Shown: positions 1-4,602, counted from the first letter of the stretch. The stretch: DNA of 5,368 nucleotides from JAYZVT01 sp050248375 (GCA_050248375.1 JBFWSL010000240.1:1-5368), one strand, 5' to 3'. The notes: generated by a model not told the origin, from the sequence alone. Numbers and translations: made by a program.

Positions 1-378
1 GATCTGCTTCAGAGCCCGGGCAACAATCCCAAGCTGAACATCAACATCAACGTGCAGGTGGCGCGCCAGTCGGACGACGTCTATGAGGTGGCCTTGCTGT
101 TCGAGGGCAAGACCAACAACGACGACGGCGTGATCTATAACGTCGAACTGGTCTACGGGACGGTTTTCCGCCTCCAGGGCATCTCGGAGGCCGACACCCA
201 GAAGGTGCTGTTCGTGGATTGTCCGTCCCTGATGTTCCCCTATCTGCGCCGGGTCGTTTCCGACATCACCCAGGATGGCGGCTTCCCGCCGCTCTACCTG
301 GACCCGATCGATTTCGGACGTCTCTACGTGCAGAACATGGACCGTATCCGCAGCGGCAAGCCATCGGCGGCGAACTAG
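1..378 (+). CDS. secB: Protein-export chaperone SecB, C-terminal part (5' end outside window)
   Basis: SecB is a cytosolic homotetrameric chaperone that holds preproteins unfolded and delivers them to SecA for Sec export. Frame 1 is open from the first base and gives 125 residues before the TAG at 376-378. The GTG at 52 is an internal valine and should not be taken as the start. Family features seen: the DDVYEV strand (residues 25-30 of the fragment), the CPSLMFPYLRR segment (74-84, compare E. coli CPNILFPYAR), and the highly conserved GGFPPLYLDPIDFGRLY block (93-109). E. coli SecB has 155 residues, so roughly 30-40 N-terminal residues lie upstream of the window. The gene converges on dnaQ with a 109-nt gap filled by palindromes. 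Identification is firm; the start cannot be judged. Confidence 0.96.
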   Translation, partial: DLLQSPGNNPKLNININVQVARQSDDVYEVALLFEGKTNNDDGVIYNVELVYGTVFRLQGISEADTQKVLFVDCPSLMFPYLRRVVSDITQDGGFPPLYLDPIDFGRLYVQNMDRIRSGKPSAAN

Positions 379-382
379 GGCC

Positions 383-421
383 TGATCCGGAAAGGTGGAT
401 ACCACCTTTCCGATAAGATCA
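383..421. terminator. Hairpin downstream of secB
   Basis: An 11-bp perfect stem, CGGAAAGGTGG (388-398) against CCACCTTTCCG (402-412), closes a 3-nt ATA loop. An outer stem TGATC (383-387) against GATCA (417-421) follows after a 4-nt bulge. It begins 4 nt after the secB stop. There is no U tract on either strand, so it is not a textbook intrinsic terminator. It could stabilise 3' ends, support factor-dependent termination, or simply be the left half of the repeat element. Confidence 0.5.
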
Positions 422-440
422 TGCTCAAGCTATTGATCTG

Positions 441-488
441 GCGCATCATCTTACCGGCCAAGCGATTCCACCTGGCCGGATGATGCGC
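441..488. terminator. Hairpin abutting the dnaQ stop codon
   Basis: GCGCATCATC (441-450) pairs perfectly with GATGATGCGC (479-488). Inside it, CGGCCA (455-460) pairs with TGGCCG (473-478) around a 12-nt loop, with a 4-nt bulge at 451-454. On the minus strand the stem starts at the dnaQ stop codon itself. No U tract follows on that strand. A role at the end of the five-gene operon transcript is plausible, but the structure may only be the right half of the repeat element. Confidence 0.5.
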
Positions 489-1204
489 TAGGGTTCTTTC
501 ACCTCAAGTTCGGCTTCCGCGTGAACCAGCCAGATCGCCTGGCTGCCCAGCCCCGCGATGAAGGCCTTGTGCGCCTCGACCTCCACGGACGTTATCCGGG
601 GGGCCAGCGGCGAAGGCCTCTGCGCGGCGCTCTGTCTCGCGGCGGCCTGCGCCACCGCGAGCGTCTCATGGGCGGAAAGCTCGAGCCGCGCCTGATGTCC
701 GCCGATCAGCTCGATATAGACCTCCGCCAGCAACTCGGCATCGAGCAGCGCCCCGTGCTTCCTGCGCGCCGAGGAATCCACCTGGTAGCGGCGGCACAGG
801 GCATCCAGACTGTTCTGCGCCCCGGGATGTTTCCGCCTCGCCAGCGCCAGCGTGTCCACCACCCTTTCGAACCCGACCGGGGCCAGCTCGCAGCGGGCCA
901 GTTCGGAATTGATAAAGCCGATGTCGAAGCTGGCGTTATGGATCACCAGCCTGGCGTCTTCGATGAAGTCCACGAAGTCCTTCGCCACCGCGGCGAACAG
1001 CGGCTTGTCCTTCAGGAACTCCGATGACAGCCCATGCACCTTGAAAGCCGCCTCGGGCATGTCGCGCTCGGGATTGAGATATTGGTGCCACACCCGTCCG
1101 GTGGGAATGTGGTTGACCAGCTCCACGCAGCCGACCTCGACGATCCGGTCGCCGGTCGCCGGGTCGAGACCCGTTGTCTCCGTATCAAGAACGATTTCCC
1201 GCAC
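488..1204 (-). CDS. dnaQ: DNA polymerase III epsilon subunit (3'-5' proofreading exonuclease)
   Basis: This DEDDh exonuclease removes misincorporated nucleotides as part of the polymerase III core, bound to the alpha subunit. The 238-residue product (E. coli epsilon: 243) shows all motifs: Exo I DTETTG with D7 and E9; Exo II HNASFD with D94; Exo III HGALLDAELL with H150 and D155. The spacing closely parallels E. coli D12, E14, D103, H162 and D167. The rest (about 180-238) should contain the linker and alpha-binding tail. Q195-L200 (QRPSPL) faintly resembles a beta-clamp motif but is not a clean match. The start is a GTG; the protein begins MREIVLDTETTG, the normal distance from the first motif, and GGAGGA at 1214-1209 lies 4 nt upstream. 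Its first 20 nt overlap coaE, so it is probably translated by coupling. It is the last gene of the operon. Confidence 0.97.
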   Translation of the reverse strand: MREIVLDTETTGLDPATGDRIVEVGCVELVNHIPTGRVWHQYLNPERDMPEAAFKVHGLSSEFLKDKPLFAAVAKDFVDFIEDARLVIHNASFDIGFINSELARCELAPVGFERVVDTLALARRKHPGAQNSLDALCRRYQVDSSARRKHGALLDAELLAEVYIELIGGHQARLELSAHETLAVAQAAARQSAAQRPSPLAPRITSVEVEAHKAFIAGLGSQAIWLVHAEAELEVKEP

Positions 1205-1844
1205 CCGCTCCTCCGCCCGTCGCGGCCCCGGCCCGCGCCCACTGCGCGATCGCCCCGGGCTTCACCTTGAGGCAGGCTTCTGCGATTCTATCCACCTGCG
1301 CCAGCATGGCCTCCATGGGCAGCGAACTGTCCACAAGGAAATCGGCGCGGGCTTTCTTTTCCCTGTCCGGAAGCTGATTGGCGAGGATGGCGTCAAGCTT
1401 CTCGTCGGTCATGCCCGGGCGCTCCAGCACCCGCTGGCGCTGCACGCGCGCCGGCGCGCTGACCACCACCGTGACGTCGCACAGCTCGCCCCGCCCGGTC
1501 TCGAACAGCAGCGGGATCTCAAGCACCGCGGCGCGGGCTCCCGCGCCCTGCTGCTCCAGCAGGAAGGCGCGCTCGGACTCCCGCACCAGGGGATGCACGA
1601 TGGCTTCCAACCGACGGAATTTCTCCATGTCGCCGCCGAGCGCGCCGGCCAGCCTCGCACGGTCCACACCGCTTGCCCCGGTGGTGCCGGGAAAAGCCTC
1701 CTCGATCAGGGGAACCGCCGGCCCGGCATAGAGCCGGTGCACTTCCGCGTCGGCATCGAAGACCGGGAAGCCCAGCTCGCGGAAACGGCGCGCGACCGTG
1801 GACTTGCCCATGCCGATGGAGCCGGTGAGGCCGATGACGATCAT
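1185..1844 (-). CDS. coaE: Dephospho-CoA kinase
   Basis: CoaE phosphorylates the ribose 3'-OH of dephospho-CoA, the last step of coenzyme A synthesis, in the cytosol. The product has 219 residues (E. coli: 206). Motifs: P-loop GSIGMGKS (residues 8-15), DAD at 30-32 followed by H36 (substrate site), LEAIVHP (79-85) and LEIPLLFETG (108-117). The open frame runs on upstream into aroE, but ATG at 1844-1842 gives the canonical MIVIGLTGSIGMGKS start. It overlaps the aroE stop in an ATGA (4 nt), and AAGGGG lies 5 nt upstream. The C-terminus ends in an alanine- and glycine-rich tail (about 204-216) beyond the usual fold. Part of it exists because the last 20 nt also carry the dnaQ start. Identification is secure. 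Confidence 0.97.
   Translation of the reverse strand: MIVIGLTGSIGMGKSTVARRFRELGFPVFDADAEVHRLYAGPAVPLIEEAFPGTTGASGVDRARLAGALGGDMEKFRRLEAIVHPLVRESERAFLLEQQGAGARAAVLEIPLLFETGRGELCDVTVVVSAPARVQRQRVLERPGMTDEKLDAILANQLPDREKKARADFLVDSSLPMEAMLAQVDRIAEACLKVKPGAIAQWARAGAATGGGAGAGNRS
1209..1214 (-). promoter_or_regulatory. Ribosome binding site of dnaQ inside coaE
   Basis: GGAGGA on the minus strand lies within the coding 3' end of coaE, 4 nt before the dnaQ GTG. It supports the GTG start and the 20-nt gene overlap. The short spacing may make dnaQ depend partly on coupling to coaE translation. Confidence 0.7.
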
Positions 1845-2692
1845 CGCGCCCCTTCGATGTCCGCAGCGGCCAGCGCGCGCAATTCCGCCGTGACCTCGGG
1901 CCGCCGGCCGAACCACTTCTCGAATCCCGGCACCGCCTGGTGCAGCAGCATGCCAAGTCCGTCCACGGTCTTCAGTCCGCGCCGGCGCGCCTGCGCCAGC
2001 AGGCCGGTCTCCAGCGGCACGTAGACGATATCCGCCACCGTGGCGTCCTCGGGCAGGCGGCCCAGATCGAGATCGAGGGGCCCGTGGCCCGCCATGCCGA
2101 GCGATGTGGTGTTCACCGCCAGGCCACAATCGGACAGGGCGTGGACCCGGTCACCCCAGTCGGCGACGGCAACGCTGGCGCCGAAGAACCCCGCCAGCGC
2201 CTCGGCGCGGCTCCGTGTGCGGTTGACCAGGCGCAGTTCCCGCACTCCGGCTTCAAGGAGGCCGAACACGATGGCGCGTGCCGCCCCGCCCGCGCCGATC
2301 ACCGTCACCGGACGGCCGTGCCGGTTCCATGCCGGCGAGGACGCTTCGAGATGGTTCATGAAGCCTTCGGTGTCCGTATTCGTGGCCCAGAGCATGTCCT
2401 TCTCCAGCCAGAGCGTGTTCGCCGCCTGCACCGCATCCGCGGCGGCAAGCCGTTTAACCGCCGTCCGGTACGCGGCCTCCTTGTGGGGCACCGTGACGTT
2501 GCATCCCGCGAATCCGCCTTTGGCCAGATCCGACAGGAAGGCTTCCACTTCCTCCGGTTTGACCGCGATCCTGGTATAGCTGCCGGCGATGCCGTAATGC
2601 CTCAGCCAATAGCCGTGGATGAGCGGGGAACGGGAATGCCCGATGGGCCAGCCGATGACGCAAGCCCTGGGCGCGCCCAAGGGCGCGGTCAC
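1841..2692 (-). CDS. aroE: Shikimate dehydrogenase (NADP+)
   Basis: AroE reduces 3-dehydroshikimate to shikimate with NADPH in the shikimate pathway to chorismate and aromatic amino acids. The product has 283 residues (E. coli: 272). The shikimate-binding N-terminal domain shows SRSP (20-23), NVTVPHK with catalytic K71, N92 in AANT, and catalytic D107 in NTDTEG. The NADP-binding Rossmann domain shows GAGGAARA (133-140), NRTR (157-160, the NADP phosphate-binding type of basic patch) and NTTSLGM (194-200). DGLGMLLHQA with Q252 returns to the substrate site. The start is a GTG overlapping the maf stop as GTGA (4 nt), with AGGAAGG about 9 nt upstream. The frame is open further upstream, but that part lies inside maf and is not family-like. 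The stop overlaps the coaE start. Confidence 0.97.
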   Translation of the reverse strand: MTAPLGAPRACVIGWPIGHSRSPLIHGYWLRHYGIAGSYTRIAVKPEEVEAFLSDLAKGGFAGCNVTVPHKEAAYRTAVKRLAAADAVQAANTLWLEKDMLWATNTDTEGFMNHLEASSPAWNRHGRPVTVIGAGGAARAIVFGLLEAGVRELRLVNRTRSRAEALAGFFGASVAVADWGDRVHALSDCGLAVNTTSLGMAGHGPLDLDLGRLPEDATVADIVYVPLETGLLAQARRRGLKTVDGLGMLLHQAVPGFEKWFGRRPEVTAELRALAAADIEGAR

Positions 2693-3300
2693 GCCAGCGC
2701 CCCTTCCTGGCGCAGCCGTTCCAGCAGAGGCAGCAGCGGTAGGCCGAGGATGGTGAAATAGTCGCCCTCGATGCGCTCGAACAGGTTGGCGCCCAGCCCT
2801 TCGAGCTGATAGGCGCCCACGGAGGTGAGAACCTGCTCGCCCGCCGAAGCGAGATACTGCCCGATCTCCTTGGGAGAGATCGCACGCATGGTCAGGGAAG
2901 CCACGTGCACCTCCGACCAGCCGGACTGGCCGCCGCGGGCGATGGCAACCGCGCAATGCAGCTTGTGGGTCTTTCCCGAAAGCGACAACAGCGTCTTGCG
3001 GGCCGCTTCCATGGTGGCCGGCTTCTCGAACAGCCGATCGCCCAGCGCCAGCACCTGGTCGGAACCGATGACCAGCGCCTGGGGATGCTGTGCGCTCACC
3101 TGCTCCGCCTTGGCGCGCGCGAGCACTTCCGCCACGTCGTCCGGCCCGAGCGCGCCATCGCGGCGCATGGCTTCGCGCGCCGCCCGCTCGTCCAGATCGG
3201 AAGGCTGTATCGTGAAGGTGAGCCCCGCGCCTTTCAGCAACGCGGCACGGCTCGGACTGCCGGAGGCGAGCACCAGGTCCTCTCGCATCTCGGGGTACAT
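2689..3300 (-). CDS. maf: Maf-family nucleoside triphosphate pyrophosphatase, YceF-like
   Basis: Maf proteins hydrolyse non-canonical or modified NTPs to NMP and PPi, cleaning the nucleotide pool. The product has 203 residues. It shows the N-terminal signature LASGSPSR (11-18), the SDLDER segment (34-39) and GSDQ (79-82) with the presumed catalytic D81. It also has EKP (92-94), the GAYQLEGLG stretch (162-170), LFERIEGD (173-180) and GLPLLPLL (186-193). GSDQ, rather than GADT, and the LFERIEG block resemble E. coli YceF, which acts on m7GTP, more than YhdE, which acts on dTTP and UTP. Specificity is therefore inferred. ATG at 3300-3298 overlaps the previous stop as TGATG and has AAGGA about 9 nt upstream. 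A second in-frame ATG at 3288 is a possible alternative start. It lies third from last within the overlapping operon chain. Confidence 0.94.
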   Translation of the reverse strand: MYPEMREDLVLASGSPSRAALLKGAGLTFTIQPSDLDERAAREAMRRDGALGPDDVAEVLARAKAEQVSAQHPQALVIGSDQVLALGDRLFEKPATMEAARKTLLSLSGKTHKLHCAVAIARGGQSGWSEVHVASLTMRAISPKEIGQYLASAGEQVLTSVGAYQLEGLGANLFERIEGDYFTILGLPLLPLLERLRQEGALA

Positions 3301-4154
3301 CAGAAGTTTCCTTCTCCGGCTTCTTCCATGGCCGCCTTGCGCTCCTGGTAGAGCTGCAGGATCGCCGCCGCCGTTTCCTCGATCGAACGCCGGCTGACGT
3401 CGATTACCGGCCAGCGGTGCCGCGCGCACAGCTTGCGCGTGAAGGCGATCTCCGATTCGATCACGTCCTTGTCCACATAGTCCTTCAGGTCCCGGTCCGC
3501 CAGCGCCATCACGCGGTTCCGCCGGACCTGGGAGATGCGTTCGGGACTGGCGATCAGGCCGACGACGAAGGGTCCGCTGATGGCATCGACCTGCGGGGGC
3601 AGCGGCAGGCTGGGGACAAGCGGGATATTCGCCGTCTTGTAGCCGCGCTGGGCCAGATAGATGCTGGTCGGCGTCTTCGATGTCCGGCTGATGCCCACCA
3701 GAACGAGATCGGCTTCGCTGACGGAGTCGAGATGCTGGCCGTCGTCATGCAGCATGGTGAAGTTGAGTGCATCTATGCGCCGGAAGTATTCCGCGTCGAG
3801 CACATGCTGGCCGCCGATGGTCGGCCTGGACGGCGGGCCCAGATAGGCCTCGAATACCTTCATGATATGGGCAAGGACGGGAACGCACGGAACATTGAGG
3901 GCGGAGCAGCGCGCTTCCAGATCGGCGGCCAGGTCCGCGTTGACCAGCGTATAGAGGACGATGCCGGGCGCCGCCTCGATTTCCTGCATCACGCGCTCGA
4001 GCTGCTTCCTGCTCCGCATCAGGGCGTGCACATGCTCGATGGCGCGGATTCCCGAGTACTGGACCGCCGCGGCCTTGGCCAGGGCATTGAGGGTTTCACC
4101 GGTCGCATCGGAGATCAGATGCAGGTGGAAAAACCTGGGTAACGTCTCGCCCAC
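3300..4154 (-). CDS. DUF299-family regulatory kinase/pyrophosphorylase (pyruvate, phosphate or water dikinase regulator)
   Basis: Members of this family (PDRP/PSRP; E. coli PpsR) switch off pyruvate phosphate dikinase or PEP synthetase by ADP-dependent threonine phosphorylation. They reactivate the target by phosphate-dependent removal of that phosphate, releasing PPi. The product has 284 residues. It begins with the typical FHLHLISDATGETL block (9-22), carries the HDDG segment (136-139), and has the P-loop-like GISRTSKTPTS (154-164) followed by LAQRGYKTANIP (167-178). The start is the GTG at 4154-4152. The frame is closed by a TGA 15 nt upstream and offers no other start. GAGGGAGA at 4171-4164 is the ribosome site, 9 nt away. 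This is the first gene of the operon. Which dikinase it controls cannot be told here. It is the RP001-type gene used as an alphaproteobacterial origin landmark. Confidence 0.94.
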   Translation of the reverse strand: MGETLPRFFHLHLISDATGETLNALAKAAAVQYSGIRAIEHVHALMRSRKQLERVMQEIEAAPGIVLYTLVNADLAADLEARCSALNVPCVPVLAHIMKVFEAYLGPPSRPTIGGQHVLDAEYFRRIDALNFTMLHDDGQHLDSVSEADLVLVGISRTSKTPTSIYLAQRGYKTANIPLVPSLPLPPQVDAISGPFVVGLIASPERISQVRRNRVMALADRDLKDYVDKDVIESEIAFTRKLCARHRWPVIDVSRRSIEETAAAILQLYQERKAAMEEAGEGNF

Positions 4155-4163
4155 CTGTGGGAA

Positions 4164-4171
4164 TCTCCCTC
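4164..4171 (-). promoter_or_regulatory. Ribosome binding site of the DUF299-family gene
   Basis: GAGGGAGA on the minus strand lies 9 nt before the GTG start and decides that start. An ATG at 4173-4171 lies just before and into this site, but it is out of frame and its reading frame closes after about 25 codons. Confidence 0.7.
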
Positions 4172-4224
4172 ATGACTCGGGTGCCCGCACCGGCCCCGCG
4201 AACTTGTTCGCCGCTGTTGTGAAC

Positions 4225-4233
4225 TTATCCAGT
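4225..4233 (+). promoter_or_regulatory. DnaA-box-like site TTATCCAGT
   Basis: It matches 7 of 9 positions of TTATCCACA, with the mismatches at positions 8 and 9. It faces the minus-strand site at 4264-4256, forming an inverted pair around a CCGGGC/GCCCGG stem. Confidence 0.45.
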
Positions 4234-4255
4234 GCCGGGCTCACCGTTTGGCATG

Positions 4256-4264
4256 CCCGGATAA
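4256..4264 (-). promoter_or_regulatory. DnaA-box-like half site TTATCCGGG
   Basis: On the minus strand it matches the TTATCC half of the consensus but none of the last three bases (6 of 9). It is listed because of its inverted pairing with the site at 4225-4233. Alone it would be weak. Confidence 0.25.
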
Positions 4265-4303
4265 CTTCAGGGATGGTTTGTCAACGCGGGCGATCTTCCT
4301 GCC

Positions 4304-4332
4304 TTTTGCGGCGGTAATCCAGATGCTGTCAA
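4304..4332 (-). promoter_or_regulatory. Possible promoter for the DUF299-led operon
   Basis: On the minus strand a perfect -35 hexamer TTGACA lies at 4332-4327. The -10 region 17-18 nt downstream (around 4309-4303, CAAAAG) is poor. A second perfect TTGACA at 4284-4279 also lacks a good -10. Both point toward the DUF299-family gene. A promoter must exist in this gap, but this exact placement is tentative. Confidence 0.25.
4315..4323 (+). promoter_or_regulatory. DnaA-box-like site TAATCCAGA
   Basis: It matches 7 of 9 positions of TTATCCACA (mismatches at 2 and 8). It shares the ATCCAG core with the sites at 4225 and 4505. Confidence 0.35.
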
Positions 4333-4370
4333 CAGCCGCAAGGCAACTTGCCCAACCGGGCCGGAGCCCG

Positions 4371-4389
4371 CGCCGATCCCCAATCGGCG
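4371..4389. repeat. GC-rich hairpin in the intergenic region
   Basis: CGCCGAT (4371-4377) pairs perfectly with ATCGGCG (4383-4389) around a 5-nt loop. On the plus strand two CCTTTTC copies follow (4391-4397 and 4402-4408, 11 nt apart). The short T runs could allow weak termination, but no gene ends nearby on that strand, so an architectural or binding role is as likely. Confidence 0.4.
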
Positions 4390-4504
4390 GCCTTTTCGCG
4401 CCCTTTTCTGGCCCGCCGCCACATTTTACCTCGCCGGCATGCGTTCCCTGCCGGCTAACCGCGAAACAAGCTGTGGGTTCGCTGGCGCCAACGCGCAATC
4501 TCCA

Positions 4505-4513
4505 TTATCCAGC
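4505..4513 (+). promoter_or_regulatory. DnaA-box-like site TTATCCAGC next to the AT-rich tract
   Basis: It matches 7 of 9 positions of TTATCCACA and repeats eight bases (TTATCCAG) of the site at 4225. It ends 10 nt before the AT-rich tract, the usual placement of a DnaA site beside an unwinding element. Confidence 0.45.
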
Positions 4514-4523
4514 CCCTAACAGC

Positions 4524-4567
4524 AAAATAAGAAATCTAGGATTCTAGACTCTTATTTGATTTCTTTA
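4524..4567. other. AT-rich tract, candidate DNA unwinding element
   Basis: Only 10 of 44 bases are G or C, in sharp contrast with the GC-rich surroundings. It lies at the hemE end of the intergenic region, beside a DnaA-box-like site. It also holds the upstream part of the hemE leader, so promoter function is an alternative explanation. Confidence 0.55.
4525..4557. repeat. Long imperfect inverted repeat in the AT-rich tract
   Basis: AAATAAGAAATCTAG (4525-4539) pairs with CTAGACTCTTATTT (4544-4557) around the 4-nt loop GATT. This gives an 8-bp outer stem, a 2x1 internal loop (4533-4534 against 4549) and a 5-bp inner stem. Two GANTC sites (4540-4544, 4547-4551) lie in the loop and right arm. 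It is too AT-rich, and placed wrongly, to be a normal terminator. A protein-binding site or part of the origin is more likely. Confidence 0.7.
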
Positions 4568-4590
4568 GGCCCCGCAAAATTGTGCACGAC

Positions 4591-4597
4591 GAGGGAC
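4591..4597 (+). promoter_or_regulatory. Ribosome binding site of hemE
   Basis: GAGGGAC lies 5 nt before the ATG at 4603 and supports that start over the in-frame GTG at 4582, which has no such site in front of it. Confidence 0.7.
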
Positions 4598-4602
4598 AAA
4601 CG

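Larger units (their letters stand above)
380..490. repeat. Twin-palindrome intergenic element, RIME-like, between secB and dnaQ
   Basis: The gap between the convergent secB and dnaQ genes consists almost wholly of two large imperfect palindromes, at 383-421 and 441-488, joined by a 19-nt linker. Phrases such as TGATCCGGAAA and AGATCATGCTCAA match my memory of dispersed intergenic repeats in Rhizobiales genomes. RIME1 elements were described as about 108 bp with two large palindromes, and this element has the same size and plan. What is seen is the two palindromes; membership in the RIME family is inferred from recall, with no alignment. The dnaQ stop codon (488-490) overlaps the last base of the right palindrome, so the element touches the end of the gene. 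Confidence 0.6.
4155..4602. other. oriC: Candidate chromosomal replication origin (oriC) between the DUF299 gene and hemE
   Basis: This 448-nt stretch has no credible gene. It sits between a DUF299 (RP001-type) gene and hemE, the arrangement reported for the origins of Caulobacter crescentus and, putatively, Rickettsia prowazekii; S. meliloti is similar. Seen inside it: imperfect DnaA-box-like sites at 4225-4233, 4256-4264, 4315-4323 and 4505-4513; an AT-rich tract at 4524-4567; four GANTC methylation sites at 4161, 4174, 4540 and 4547; and at least seven short palindromes, one of them overlapping the left edge. The operon on the left and hemE on the right both point away from it. Weak points: no 9/9 DnaA box, no TTAA-N7-TTAA CtrA site, and no full IHF consensus. 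A role also as divergent promoter region is certain to some degree, since both flanking genes must be transcribed from it. Confidence 0.75.

Noticed and set aside
852..2024. 390-codon plus-strand open frame opposite dnaQ and coaE
   Set aside because: It is antisense to two clearly identified genes with intact motifs. The product is low-complexity, rich in Arg, Ser and Pro, and shows no family resemblance; this is typical of GC-rich shadow frames.
1845..2129. N-terminal extension of coaE into aroE
   Set aside because: The frame is open, but the extension is not family-like. The ATGA overlap start gives the normal CoaE N-terminus directly before the P-loop.
4478..4508. Sigma-70 promoter for hemE (TTCGCT with CATTAT)
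   Set aside because: Spacing is 19 nt and both hexamers are poor; no confident hemE promoter could be placed.
4248..4547. 99-codon plus-strand and 85-codon minus-strand frames inside the intergenic region
   Set aside because: Neither has a convincing ribosome site or recognisable motif. They overlap each other, the palindromes and the AT-rich tract, so they are most likely chance frames.
4549..4561. IHF site in the AT-rich tract (minus strand)
   Set aside because: The AATCAA core matches, but the TTR part of the WATCAANNNNTTR consensus reads GAG, so it is not a full site.
4582..4602. GTG at 4582 as the hemE start
   Set aside because: It is in frame but has no ribosome site. The ATG at 4603 has GAGGGAC 5 nt upstream.
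4155..4602. tRNA, small RNA or riboswitch in the gap
   Set aside because: No cloverleaf, T-loop GGTTCRANYC or known riboswitch core was seen; the hairpins are short and isolated.
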